Origin: Lingula anatina
Taxonomy: Eukaryota > Brachiopoda > Lingulata > Lingulida > Lingulidae
Direction of reading: 5' to 3'
DNA: 64,000 bases
NCBI RefSeq assembly: GCF_001039355.2
Contig: NW_019775670.1
Location: 186,001-250,000 of the forward strand
Below the pieces are notes generated by a model. The model did no database searches. It was given only the letters and a program-made list of their open reading frames with translations, and was not told the DNA's origin. This document shows, in pieces, positions 46,621-61,600 of the stretch. Each line of letters starts with the position of its first letter. The first letter of the stretch is position 1. The position numbers and the translations under genes were made by a program.

Positions 46621-49600
46621 GGAGAGAGGAGGGGGTGAGGGGTAGGATTGTTATAGCGAGGATGCATTTGGTTTACTTTTGAAATATTTCACTTAGAAAA
46701 ATAAGTTGTCAAAAATCTTTTATCCAATTCTAAATACTTTTTCTTTCTTAGATCATCTTTTTTTTTTCTCGAAAGGGGGGGGGGGCATAGAGCACAGGGC
46801 CAGCAAGGTTTATACTATCAATATCTCTCCATAACTGCAATCAAAGAACTGTTCCTACCAGGACAATGTAATTATTCTGAAATAATCCCTGAAGGCATGA
46901 GAAAATCACTAGGTAATATTTTCTACTGGCATGTATAGCATACATCTAAATGAAACTCATCTGCTAAAACCAGAAAATAATACACAAAACAGCCCTTGTA
47001 TGGCGTCCCTAAATTCTCTCATTTCCAATAAAATAATGTTTGTCTGTCAAGCTCAATTAACACCAAACTCCACCTTGTCAGTGCTTCTTTATACTCTGTA
47101 CATCATGCAATACCAGGCACTATTCTCAATTATGCCAATGTTTTCCAATTTCACTGAGATCAAAGAAGGTCACTGGGATGATTTCATCCCCCTGTGGGCA
47201 AATGAGATGGCCATTTCAACCTACTTGATTCTCATATCTCTCTGATATTGTCTGGATTTGCTGCTCCAGCTTCTTCACTTTCCCTTGGTATTTCTTCTTG
47301 GCTTTCTCAAAGGCTGCTACTAAGGCACTGCAATACAATAAATGCAACTGAGATGATAATAGAATTCCCATGTCCATTTAACTTAACCTTTATAATGGCT
47401 ATCTGCTTTGGACATGAACGTTAATATTTCTATTCTATTTCTTATTGGTTCACTAATATCAAGGAACATAATGAGTAAGCAAAGCTGTCAAATGTACAGA
47501 CCTATAAATGACAAAACTAATAGTGACACTGAAATGGTTTAAAAATGTCAAATATACAATTAATCTGACTATGGGAGTGCACAAAATGTATTTTGACAAT
47601 TATGATGCAATTTTGCATAATGCTTATGAGCATAATCACTTCCAGTTTTTAATCCTATACTAACTACTGTGGATATTCTGAAAGTTTGACTAGCACAGGG
47701 CTGCACTAATGGAAATTCTGGAAAATGTCAACATGTAAATGTTGAAAAAATTTAAAAGAAAAAAAGCAGAGCTCCAAGAAAAAAATACCAACCAGGCTTT
47801 GGAACTCTGTACTTCAGTGCTATGAATTATTCCATAAGTTTGAAAATAATAAGTGATACACTTTTCTTTTTATTGTGCTTAGGTGCAAAAATTCAAGGAA
47901 AGTGCAAAAAAAAAAAAAAAAAAAAAAAACAATATGTANNNNNNNNNNNNNNNNNNATACATGAAAATGATGAAGCTAAAGTACATGCACAATTACAGTG
48001 TATATAAAATCTTAGAAATAATTCAAATATTTAGCTGCGTAACTTGAATCCAAACTCCAATTTAACAATCAGACCTTGAAATTCATTAAAACATTCAGCT
48101 ATCTATTTTTGGTATTCTATTTGCCAATACTTATAGGATCAGGGGTCTGAAAATTGGACCTTTTCATCTGATGAATCCTAGCACAAACATGTGCAAATCA
48201 AAGATCGCTTAGTTTTTAAGATCCGCAAACAAATGACCTATCCTAAACATTAACTTAGATTTGTTTAAGTACACACAAGTTTGAGTGATGTGTAAGTCCA
48301 AGAACTCATGCTGTTGCAATTGTACTGAATATGGTTGAATTATCTAATTTAAAAAAAAAAAGCAGTTCAAAGTGCGAAAAGAAAAGCTGGAAGAGCAATT
48401 CTGCTGGAGTTAGGCTTACAATGACAACTTGGCACAATCTTCTTTGTGATGCCAAACATATATGAAGTAATTTCTTGTAAGCTGAAGACTGTGAAGCAAA
48501 GAGAAAAAGATAACAGTTTTCAAAATTGTGAAACAAAGAAAAATCAGATAACAGTTTTAAAGATTGTGAAAAAGAGAATGACAACAACAGTTTTATAATG
48601 CCAGGTTTTTTACTTTGGTACAACAAGAATCAATAAAACCAAAGAAGGTAAACCATTGTGAATTCTGACCTCATTTAGTATTTCTGGATTCTGGGAATAA
48701 AATGCTGCAGATCAACTATCACTTCTTGGAACTGCAGCAGAACATAATCCATAATTAACTCCACTGATGAAGGGGGCTACGTTTTGGTAAACATTGGTCT
48801 GTCTGTTGGTTAGTGGACACGTTTTGATGAATTTTTTTGGAATAGACAATTGGAGTTGAAGAAGTGATTGCAATTTCAATTGCATCTGGGTCTCCAAATA
48901 TCTATCATCCCTTTCAGCTATTGCCCATTGTGCTGGTCTGTGCTCTGTGAGTACTCTCCAGTTTCTCATGGAATATAATCTATCACTAGTCTGATATCAT
49001 TATGATATACATGTGAATATGCTTAAAAAATCTCAATAAAGTGATTGAGAGACACTGATTAACAACAGTATGGAATTCTGTGTATAACCAAGATATTCTT
49101 TTGTGTAGATCTGAAGCATTTCTTGAATTGAAACCTTTGGTAGGGGAGGGGCATCTGAAAACAGATTTGCCTGATAACCTTGTAATAACCTTACTGTTGT
49201 GTTCCTATTTAATATCTCTTTTCAATAGCTTTTTATCACTAACAAGTTGACTCTCTTGAGGACATAAAAAGCTTTTGAATTTTTAGCTCAACAACTGGGG
49301 GAATTAACACAATTTCATTAATCTGGTGTCTAGGGTATATCACACAAGGTTATATGATGTATCCCAAGCACAAGTGTGTAAGTATATATCATTTTACATC
49401 TGATCTGTTTTCATTTTGCCTTATGCAGCCACAGTAATCTAATTCAATGGAAAAAAAGTATTGATTCTAAAACAAAAGCTCTGCACTGTACATAACAGTT
49501 CATGCAAATTGGGTACAATACATTACACATTTATCCCAATTTATTTTTCTTTCTTTTATTTGTCAATCACATAACATTTTCTTGCTCCAAATGTACTTTT

Positions 49601-52600
49601 CATACACCATACCATATACAGCAGCAACTCTCCACATAATATCTGACATTCAAAAGAACATCTCTGGAGACCTTTGTTCAATTTCAGCAACTTATTGTGC
49701 AGAAATCATCAGGGGCTTTTTTATGCAGAAATCACATCAGATACAAAGTTCCCTGTTGCTTTAAATTTGGTCATCACTTCACTGATCACAATGATTGTGT
49801 GTCAAAACAACAAAATGGCAAAAAAATCTTACCAAAGCTGTCACTCACAGGTTAACAAGACTAAGCATGTAGCTATTTGTAGGAGACATGTGAAAAGACC
49901 ACTCCTAGTAGGTCAAATCAGAAATTGAAACTATACAATACAATACAATACAATACAATACACTGTGTGACAGTTATACATGTTCATCTACTTTAATGTT
50001 CATGGAGGAGAGAGGTGGTTCATAGATAAATGTCTTTAAAATGTCTTTAAAATTATTTTTATTTATGGAACCATTCCATTTCCTTTTGTTCATGCAGCTT
50101 TTTAATGCCTTGCAATATAATAAAAATTGCCATAGCTGTTGATTCATTTAAGCTTAGCACAATATAAAATGTAACAGTAGCAAATGTATCAGATAAACCT
50201 GCATCAATTCATCAGACACGGATCATATGGATAAATACACATAAAGACTTAACCAATTTTTTTATTTCGTGTAGATCAATCATTTTTAGACATATTGACT
50301 TTCTGACATGTACCTAAATGATCTTTAGGACTAACCAGGTATTAGTGCTGAAGCATCTTCTGGAGAAATGTAACCAACCATTTTTGTTCAAATTAAGCAA
50401 ACAATTACCACACTTCACTATGGCTTTCATTTATCAACTGCTTAACTGTGCTTAGCCATCTCTCAATACAGGCAAGAGCAGAAAGTTTAAAATGTATTTT
50501 TGGATTTCTTAAGAGCAAATATAGAAGTCTGAGTGTCACATTTACAATATCTTAAGTGCTTTGCAAGTCTGACATTTTCAGTGACTGGCTGTAAATAAAG
50601 TGGTTCTCAGAACTAGAGGCATGCATGTAAATGTTAAAATTAACACCTAGATGCACTGGTTAGGTCTCTAAAACAGATACAGAAACAGAACAGATTCTGG
50701 TGCCTTGTAAATGGGATAAAAGACATACTCTGAATTCTATTAATTATCCACCTTCCATTTTACTTCCCTTAAGAGTTTCCACAAAAGGAAGACAGCAAGT
50801 TAGGTAAATACATTTCAGACAGAAATTAACCTGTTACTTCTAATGGATTACTCCTAAAATGTTCCACTGAAGGAAGGCCACAAATCAGGTATACGGATTG
50901 GAGGGAAATTCCTATCATAAATAATCATATAATTTTAAAGCTGTTACTAAAGGGAAATCTGGAATTTGTATATGAGCCAGGAAGATACATTTTTTCTGTA
51001 TTACTAACCTGCAGTTTTAGCAGGCAAGGAGACAGAAGTAAGGAAGAGAAGACAGCTCCTATGCCTGTACATGCATCATGTTCATTGTACTCAAAGGATG
51101 CCTCATATAAATATTATTATATAAATATATTATTATATAACAGGGAGAAATACAAATGGCCAATTATCCAGTATTACTACACATGTGGAGCTTCAAAACA
51201 TTCTAAAGACTTGAAAACAACATGAATTAGATTATCAGCACCATTAAATTATTCAGAACATAAATCAGTTGAGCTACACCAGGAAAATACAGAATATTGC
51301 CTTTTTAACATTATTATCAAGGTAATGTATCACTATAGGTTTTCATGATTTGGTTCCACTTGGGGTCTCACACCATGGTTACCAAAAGACCTAATAATTT
51401 TGCCATTAGTTCTTGCCAGGAAAAAGACTGCCTGATACCAAGCTTGTGTAAATCAATATGTAGGTACATCAATCTGAAGTCCTCTGTGCAGAGTTCAAAT
51501 GCACTCGTAAATAAACTACTTCTCTGAACAGTATCAATTATTCACCTGGACCTTCTATCAGATTGCAAAAACTCAAAAACAATCAATTTACATTTAAAGG
51601 AGCTTAAAAAAGTAATCAAATGATCTTAATGTTGTTCAAGTTGTTGTTCAACACAGCAATCTTGGATCCAGACACTAAAAAAAATGTTTTGCACTGACAT
51701 CAGACCTGCCTTATTGAGAAAATTTTAGACCTTTCAATTTCTACACTACATGAAAGCATACCTACAAAAGCTTTTGCCCCTACACTTGGGACTTCATCAG
51801 TCACACAGATGTCAGGAGAAAGTGTATAGTGAATAATATAGTGAGAGTTGCTCAGTATAACACTGTCCCAAATTGGAGGCAGGTTGCACCTCGCCCCGTC
51901 CTTGTTCAGTGTAGAAATCAATAAGTTGAAAATTTTCACAAAAGGATTAACAATACTACACAGATCAATTCTATCAGAGTATCAGACTTACCTGTTTGCT
52001 CTCTTCAGGTCACTCACAAACTCTGCAGATTGCTGGTGCCGAATTTCAGAGTTTCTGGAAAGTTTTTCAAGTGTGGCTACCAACTCCTGTACTCTTGCCT
52101 TCAGCTTCTTCTCTCTTTTCAGGGATTCTGAGAGGTCTTGTGCAATTTGAGAGGCATTATGGGAGCGTAGTTCAGCCAGAGTTATGGCAGGAGTTGACGT
52201 ATCCAACTCCTCCTCCTGTTAAAAAAAAAGACCATAAAATAGTTGGTTCAAACATTCTTGTTTAATTAGGAGTTTATGTAGCAATGATCACAAATGGGTT
52301 TGATAATAAAACTATTCATTTCTTACAAAAACAATTCAATGATTAATTTAACTTATTCCTCATGTTACTATCACTCAAACAGGTGTTAGGTTGAGCTGTT
52401 TTTTTTTAACACTAATAGGGCATTAAATCATCAAAAAGCCAAATAGATGTATTGCACACATGATAAAATAGTGCACTCTACTTAATGCCCTTTTCCAGTC
52501 ATTCTTCCTTATAAACAATGCCATACATTTCCAAAAACAACGACCGACTGTTGTTGATACCAGAATCTCTCAGAGTTGTTGCTTGTATCTCTCAAATAGA

Positions 52601-55600
52601 TTAATCTACTTACTATTCAGGCCATTTGTTGGTTAACAGTATTTATGAGAAAAAAAAACAAAGTGAGTAGGTGAAACAATTCATTCACCAAAAGTTTTAT
52701 GTGATGTCTTGGACCTCAATTTTCTTTGGACAAGTAGTGAGCAATGGAGTACAAGAAACTATGTGTAATAAGTCCGTGTTCTGTGATGAAAATAGCAGAT
52801 CATTTCTGACTTAATGGGCCAAAAAATAGCACACTCTTTATGAGTTTCAACCTAATCCCTGCTAAAAATAAAAGATACGCTCATTATGCTGCTGCCATTC
52901 TGTGTATAAGAAATCTATTACATCAGCCCCTCAATAAATCCTAAATCAAATTCCACTTTATCATCCACCATAATTTTCATAATTTCTGAATAAATTGCCA
53001 TTGGAATCAATCACACCACATCAACATGTGTGCTTTGGAAATGCATAAGGTTTCAAAAACATGACAGCTTACCTTTTTCTTATTTGAGTAGGTGGACAGT
53101 TTTTGCTGCTGTTCTTTAATCTCACACTTGAGATGATCAATTTGTACCATATAAGCTTGTTCCTGAGATTCCTTTCCACTCAAGCGCAACTGCAAAGACT
53201 TCAGTTCTTTCTCAATCAGATAATTGTGTGCTTTCAGCTCTGCTTTTTCTTCCTGTCAATAAAGAATTTCATACCATTATTCATAAAAGTCATAGGCCAC
53301 TTCAAATACTCAAAACCTTTGCTAATCACAATCTTTGCTTTTCAAGTCTTCTTTGCTAATTCTACGTTAATTCGCTTCTTTAGATAAGAAATATCATGTG
53401 ATAGTAGTAATTATATCTTTTCTACTTCAACACTTTTTCCGATTTCTGTTTTTCTTCAACTTATCCAATGTTTAATGAGTTATTCTGTTCTGTTCAAGAC
53501 AGTATCTTTCAGTCCTGAGACTGGCTTACTATCAAACACATAAAATATATAAATTATAAATAAAATACAAAAATAAGTCGATATATACATATTTCATCTT
53601 GTCGATTTATGATTTTTTCTGATGCAAGATTTATCATTAAAAATATTGATAAAAAATTATGATAGAGTTATCCTGAACAATTTTTTACCTAGACATATAA
53701 GATGTTTAATGATGGTTCTGAGATCAACTTTAACAACAATAATAATGAAAAAAATTTGTTTCCTTTCACTTGCAGCATGCAATCCTAAAAAGACTCTGAT
53801 GGTACAAAGCAATCTATCATAGCACACCCATTAGTTTTTGAGTGTAAATGCATTAGTGTATTAAAGACAAATATGGACTTGTGAACTCACAGTTCTACCA
53901 CAGATGAGATGCCTCAAGGCAGTAGTTGATACAATCAGAGACTTAAAGAGTCTTGCATATCCAGATTCCTCACAATGCCCTGACTGGGTATTCCACAAAA
54001 TTAACTAATTATTTGCATAGTGCTCATAGGTACGCTCATCCTATCTATTTTTGACAATGTTTATGCTTTGGAAAGTAATACCAAGGTGAGATACCTCACC
54101 TATAGCTACACATGTATGCACTTCAAGAATGAAAAATACATATGTTTTCAGCAAAAAAAGTAATTTTTTCATATAAGGAAACAAAACTGCACCACCCACT
54201 AATAAGTCTCCTCCAGCTCCATTGGTATATTAATTTCCCCTGACACCTCATTTTGTATATGTCCATTCCATGTGGAAAGCATGGCACATCAAGACCATTG
54301 CCCTAATGAAATCTATATGTCATTAGGAGAAATACAGGGCTTCAGGCAGGTGTGATCAATGTGTATGATTAAAGCAAATATCTGTATAAGTCATTCTTTT
54401 TTTTGGTTAGTTTAAGTTCTACCCTTAAATGTATTTATGTTTGGGAAACACAGACTGTAGACCAAAAAGAGCAGGGTTTTTTTTTATTGCACAATAAAAG
54501 TTGCTGCTCCTTTTTATTGCTGGTAATGATTCAATTTTATTTTCGATATTGGTAATATGTCTTCTGGGATTGTGTGCTAACCAGAGATATCCTTTAAGAA
54601 GGAAAAGACACTTAGTCTAAATCTTACAAACATTTGTTATTAGTGATATCCAAACTGTTGTGGGACTGTGTGGGATTCATCAGTGATAAGAAATATAAGC
54701 TTCATTTAGCCCCTTATACTATGCCAGTTCCCACTGCAAAACAATGGACCGGAATGTAAAACTACACGGCATGCCGCACAGCACCCGAAAATAGCCTTTT
54801 GAACAAGAATGAGATCAAACTAACAGAATGCTTTACAATGATTTCATTGCCTGACACTTCCAGGGATCTTGTAACCAATCACCTGCAGAGGCTGAAACTT
54901 GTAGGTGTTGCTGGGAAGCAGACAAAAAGCTTTCACAGCAGTTCGGGTTACAAGCGTTCACAACTTAATTCAAGCAGAAATAAACATAACCAGCAAACGT
55001 CATACACAGGCACCTCCCAGATGAATATACAATTAAGCCTACTTAGTGGGATTTTATGTTGAAGGGCTTTTCTTCTTTATATCACAGTCTAAATGAATTG
55101 AGAAGACTTGGTCAAAAAAGGTTTAATACTGAATTCTTGCAAGTCTCGTTTCTCTTTCTCTTTGAGAAATGAATGTCTCCACCAAACCCCAGGGACAGGA
55201 GCTTGCCTGTTATCTGGCCCTGAGCTTGAGACAGGTGATTTTCTGTAGAGGACTTTCAGTACAATCACTATGGCTAACAAGTGAGTTAACTCATCATATA
55301 GTCAGATTTTCTTTTGACATACAAGAAGACTTCAATTTTTTAATGATGAAGAAAGTGACAACTGGCAAAAATGGAAAAGTAAACACATCATTACATTGCA
55401 TTATCATTACATTAGATGAACTAGAGAGTACCATGGATCCACTTGGTCCTTCAATGGTGTTTAATGGAGTAAAAATGGTGTCAGTCAGAGTACTGATCCT
55501 GAAATAAAAAAATAGAAAATGCCACCAACACTACCTTGAAGCTCAGGGTTATAAAATCCAGCCTTACCTTCATAGCCATCAACTCTTGCATTATCACAGC

Positions 55601-58600
55601 ATTCTCCAGGTCTAGCCTTTGGAATTCAGGGTTAAGGCCAGGGGTCTTGGCCAGAGGGTCAGTGTGGACACTCTCCAGCTCCAGGACAGTGGATTTCACT
55701 GCAGCCCGGTCATTCTTTAACTGTTGGATATAATCTCTCAGCCTCTGCTCGTCCACTTTACTGAACTCGGTGTCCACACTACTGGCTGTAGAGCTAGTGG
55801 TGCTGAGGAGGGAAAAAATAGCTAAAATTTTATTTTGGGTCTTCTCTAATCCCAATGTATAAAATTGTTATCAAAACAGAGTTGGACACTTAAAAGAATC
55901 GATACCAAAACTTTCTTTACTGAAGTGTACCATTAAGGCTTCTTACAAAAAATTATTTTAGATTTTTTAAAAATTTCTTCAGAACAAAATGTTTTATCAA
56001 TCAAAGTCTTTCTTTAAGATAACCAGTCACTTTCTTTCTTGGTAATGTTAATTGTTAAACAGGTGCTAAAGGGTCACATTTAATATTTATAGTTCAATAA
56101 AAACAGGACAAGAAAAAAACTCACTTCCCATTCTCTAAATAAAGGCGGGAAATATCATATAAAAGATCTAAATGCTGGAATTCGAAAAGCTGTTGAAATC
56201 TTGGCACCTCCCATACCTGGTTGTTCTGCTTGTTGATGACATGTCTTCCCATGGTGTGGTTGCTGAAGTAGTGCCTGGCAAATTGAGACCACCATTTCTG
56301 TCCATCTTCTGTAACAGATGCCTGGCCATGTTCTCTGCAGATTTACGTGCTCCGACTGCACGACGTAATGCCACTGCCACTTCTTCTTGGTTTCCACTAT
56401 ATGCATCATCACCTGCAGATATAGAGGTAATATGACATCCCAGAAAATGGTGAAAAAAATTAATAAAATTCTCATTTCATATAAACATTTTGTATCAATT
56501 TGTGTTGTCCATAAGTCATGGTGAAAATAATTCTAAAACACCTTTAACTTGCTTAGAAATATAAGTACAAATTAAGTCCATTTAACAAAAACAAAAATGA
56601 CAGAAAACTCATTTGCCGATCCCAAATTCCATCTAATAGTGCATCCAATGGCCAATTTGAAAGTACTTTTACTGAAAGTCATTTATGAAATTGCCTTTAT
56701 CATCTTCATTACAATGTCACATATCCAAATGACAAAGTTGTTACAGTAATGAGAACTTCCACCTTACCAAAACCTCCCAGCCCTGCAGCTCTGCAATTAG
56801 CCAATAAAACCCCTTGATCTGTCTCCAATAGATCAACCAATGCCTGGTACCCCTCTAGGGACTGATCTGCATAATTTATAGCCAACTGTAATGCTGTATT
56901 GTTTGACTCGTATTTTCCAATCAAAATACTTAAGCGATCACACTGAGCTTTACTTTCTTCTAGTGTTATATTTGCCAAGTCATTCTGAGATTTCAAATGG
57001 TCTATTTTCGCACTGAGTCTTTCCATTTCTATTTCAAATTCATGGATTTTGCCTTCTGAAATTTCGTCTCCACACTTGTATAAAGTCTGTATGATTTCCT
57101 GCATATTTGAGCACTCTTGAAGGCTGTGCGCTAAATGTTCTGCCACTTTGGGATTAGGAAGCTGTAACAATAAAAAGTATTGATAAACAAAATAATGCTG
57201 ACATTACATTTTATACACTGTATTATTTGTAGCAATGATATAACTTATTAAGTTATATCATATTAAGTTATATCATAGATTTCTTTTGTTATATAAAATT
57301 AAGTGTTTCAGATATTCAGTTCATTCAAATTTCCTTTAAGGAAAGCATATAGGAATGCAAATAAAAACAAACTCTGCTCAATGACATTTTACATGAAGCT
57401 GCACATTTACAAGCAGGAATTAACTGTGTTAAGCCAGGGCCCAGCTCTGTTAACTTTTTTAAAAACTGCATATTTGGCATTTAACATACTATTCACAGAA
57501 AAGAAGCCACCATGTCACACAATGACATACATCAATAGCGGATAAAGCCTTCCAAACCTCATACTGTCTTCTGAATCACTATAAGCCACCAGTGTATGAA
57601 AACCACTGTATACAGCTTGGAAAGGAATCAGAACCAGGGACAATATCATATAAGTCAGGCGCAAAATGTTAAGCAAAGCATTCCCAATTAATTCCACCTT
57701 ACCCCTAAGGAAGCAATTTCAGTTCCAAGCACCTGCCGTTCAGCACCACCCGTTTTAAGTTTTTTCAATTCTGCCACCTTAGCAACTGCCGCTACTTGCT
57801 CCCCAGGTGGCAGTGTCCTGTCACCCATCGCCCCAACAGGACTCATGGGGCCACCTGTTGGCTGAGTTTTGGTTGGCGTGGAAACACGACTGCTATGTGG
57901 ACTAGATGATGCTTCCACACTCTGGATTCGGGTCTGGAGTTCACGGACCTGGCATGATGAGAAAATATAAGTCAGCAAGTGGTACAGATGCAGTTCTTTC
58001 TATAATCAGTTATTTGGGAGAATGTGATCTCAATTTCGTCTTTTTTCCCTCAAATATCACTCAAGCATTTCAGAGTTTAAATATATAATAAATAGCTGAA
58101 CCACAGAAACACTGAATAACTAATCTGGACTGAATATTGTCTCAGGTACATGTACAAATTTATTTTTCAATACTTTTCTTCGAAGCCTGTCCCTCTCTTC
58201 TCTCAAGCCTCCCATCTGTGCTTTACACTTGTTGAGCTCAGTCTCTTGTCTGCCTATCTGGTCCTGAAGAGATGCATTGTCTGCACGCAGGAGTTGGAGC
58301 TGTAAAAGAATACAGGAAATATTACTGAAACATTGCACTGTAACTGTCTTTTGTGAGTCAAGGGTACAATGTATGTAAAGCAAATGTACAGAAAATTAGT
58401 GGAGGCAGATATCAAAACACACACACACACACCATTAATGACAGAATAAGTGTTTCTACTAGAAGAAATGACAATCACTGTCTATGCAGATATAGGCATG
58501 GTAACAAGATGGAAGAAAAAGTAAGAATTTTTTTAAAATAAAGTATGTGCAGCAAAGATATAAATCCATATTTCCCTGAAATCTGAGAATTGTATAAAGC

Positions 58601-61600
58601 ATGAAAGATACTCCCAATAGAAACTCCATCACTCTCACCAGGCAAAATATATAAATTCTAACTACTTATGTTGTTGATCTGCATTTCTACAGGTAGAATT
58701 ATAATACAGTTTCTGTCATGATATAACCATTTCGCAGGATCATCTCAACTTGACAAAGCAAAGACAGGTAAAATTCAAGTTTACTATGCATGTACATAAA
58801 TGTCAAATCAGGTCTGAGGGTATAAAATGAATCTGTAGGAAATTTCGATTAAATAAAAATACAAACCTGCTCCTCATATTGCTTGTGACTGACTTGAACC
58901 TTCTCTTTTGGAGTGTCAATGTTCATTTCTTCCATTTCCTTGACAACCTAAAAACATATTATGAAGAAGGTCTGATCAGTTTTTACCATCGTTTTTCATA
59001 ATGCTTTATGAAAACAGTTTGTTAAAATATTTTACATTTTTGTTATATACACCGAATATATGTGTCTAGATGACTTTCTAGAAAGTCAGTTCAATTCCTG
59101 TTAGAATCTCAGTAAATTCTACAAAAGCAAATTTTTGTCATAATTGTCCATTCCTCAAACCTATTAAGCCTGAAAATTACATGAAATTCCCACCTTGTTT
59201 GACACACAAATACTTCCAGTTACATTAATTACCTGCAGAGCTTTCTCCTCCACGCTCTCAGTCTCATACTGTTCCACCGCCAACTCATCTGTGGCATCAA
59301 CGGCTATTTTCTTGCGCTCATTGATAGCGCTCTCCAACTCTGTGACCACCCTGGTTAGCTCAGCATTAAGATCTGCTCCGAGATTGAAGTCTGGCAAAAT
59401 AATTGAAATAAGGCTTATTCAGGAAATGAAAGAGAGGAATAATGAAAGCCCTTTTCTCCCAACTCTTTCTAATTTTGTGAACATTTTTAAAGATGCTCAG
59501 CAATTCCCTTAATAACTCTCTTTTGAAAAAGAAAAGGAGAAATTCTCCTAAAAGGAAATTCCCTATCCCTTGTCATAGCTGCCCACAAACTGCTTCTTTC
59601 CACATTTTGTCTACTAGTCTTTTTATTTCTCTCAAAAATAATCATAAAACCATCATTAAGATCTCTCTGTGCTGTTTTTCATGGTACCAGAAGCCAATGC
59701 TAAAATGTTAACATTATGTCAGCACGGCAGTTCTAAAATCAGCAGACAGCGGGGAGATAATTAAGGCATGTTTTAAAAGGAGGGAGCTACCTATGCTTGC
59801 TGCTTGTGAATCATTGGCATTGTTCTCATTACAGCTCCCAGCTTCCTCGTTACTCTTCTGACTTAGGTTACTCTGGCCCTCAGACTCCTCATACTCATCT
59901 TCTTCCCTGGAAACCAGCAATACACTGTCATCTTGGCTGGAGTAATATGCGTTCAGTGATCGCGCGCGCACGCATGCATGCGTTCGTGCGTGTGTGTGTG
60001 TGTGTGTGGGGGGGGAGGAATTAAAAAATGACACTTTCTGACCCTCTCTCAATTTTTCTAGATTCACACAAGAACATTTAAATAAATATGTGCCTCCAAC
60101 ACATAAGGGGGTAAATAGCTGATAAGATTAGATAAGATGCCCATATCAGGCGTATGTTATAGATGACACCACAAAAATAAAGTATACAGTTAAGTATTCT
60201 AGCCAGCATAAATATAAATCCTCTTGACAGCCACGGCTTTTAAGTCAAAAGCAGTCCCCCCCTTTTTCTGGAATCAATTTAAGTCTGAACATATAAGTAA
60301 CATTCACACGTGGCTAAAATAGAAAAATTACCTGATCCTTTAACATTGCATCATATAGACAACAATTTTATAAAAAAAAAAAAAAAAAAAAAAATCATAC
60401 AACCCATTCAGTTGCATCCCCCATATTTCCTTTCATTACCTTATGACATTAATCTGGTGTCTGTCCAGCTTTTTCCTCAGTTCAGCTATTACACTGTGGA
60501 GCTCAGTTATTCTCTCCTCGTAACGCTGGGCCTGCTGCTCAAGGCGGTCTGCATACTCTCGTTGAAGATGCAGTTTCTCAGTCTGTTAACAATAAAATAT
60601 TATATGGGTTTTTAATTTTATTCTCATTTAGCAACTGATCTCAATTTTATTGCTTTAGTACTGAAGTTTTTTTTTGAAGTTCATCTCTCTTCTCATTATT
60701 CAAATGTCACCCCATAAAATATATTTTGAATTAGGCACATATCAACACAAATGCCTTTTTGGACATCTAACTAGATCCAGAAATTTATGAATGTTTCACA
60801 GACTGCAAGATTTGTGGCACAACTGACCAGAAGAAGAGCAGTGGCACTCAATTTGTGGGAAATGTAATGAGTGCATTTAGCACAATCAGACAACAATATT
60901 CAGTTGGGATACAGAAATATTAAGTGTGGTTGGTGTGACCTAGGCCAAGTACTGGCTGTATGACAGATAGCACACCCATTTCCAGTTCAAACATAAGTGA
61001 TCAACAATGCACAATATGACACTCAGCATGATTGTTTTTTTTTCAATAACTACTAAAAAACAATACCATGAATACTAATTTTCCAAATCTTAGAAGCTAT
61101 CATGTTGGTATTTTAATAAGAATTAATTTTTTTCCTTACTGCTGTTGCTTTCAATAATGTTTAAAGTATGTGATATGAAACATTAATGCACAATGCTGGT
61201 CTAGTCTAATCAACAAAAACCATGACATTTAAATGCTGTTTACAATCATCCTGATGATTCTTGGCTGACACCTATATGTATCAAAGTGCTATTTGAAGTT
61301 AGGGTACTTATGTCATAAGAATTTTTGTTTATTTTTGCTTAGTTTTTGCAATATCTCTCTAAAAATGCAGCAGCAAAAGCAGAGAGACAGAGACAGATAA
61401 GCCAGGGCACAGAATATTGCTACCATATGGCATACATTTCTGTTATTATTGATGTTCCTGCACACATCCCAGGAGCAAGCACTTCCAATCCCTTATCAAA
61501 AGTAATTAAATTCAAAATGCCAGCTAATAGGATTGATCAGTTTTTGGAGCCTGTTAATTATGATTGTTTGACATTCAAACTGAGTCACGATGAAAGCAGA

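Noticed and set aside
55169-55507. Plus-strand open frame of 112 codons inside MCC
   Set aside because: Lies in an intron of MCC on the opposite strand, with no domain or codon-use support.
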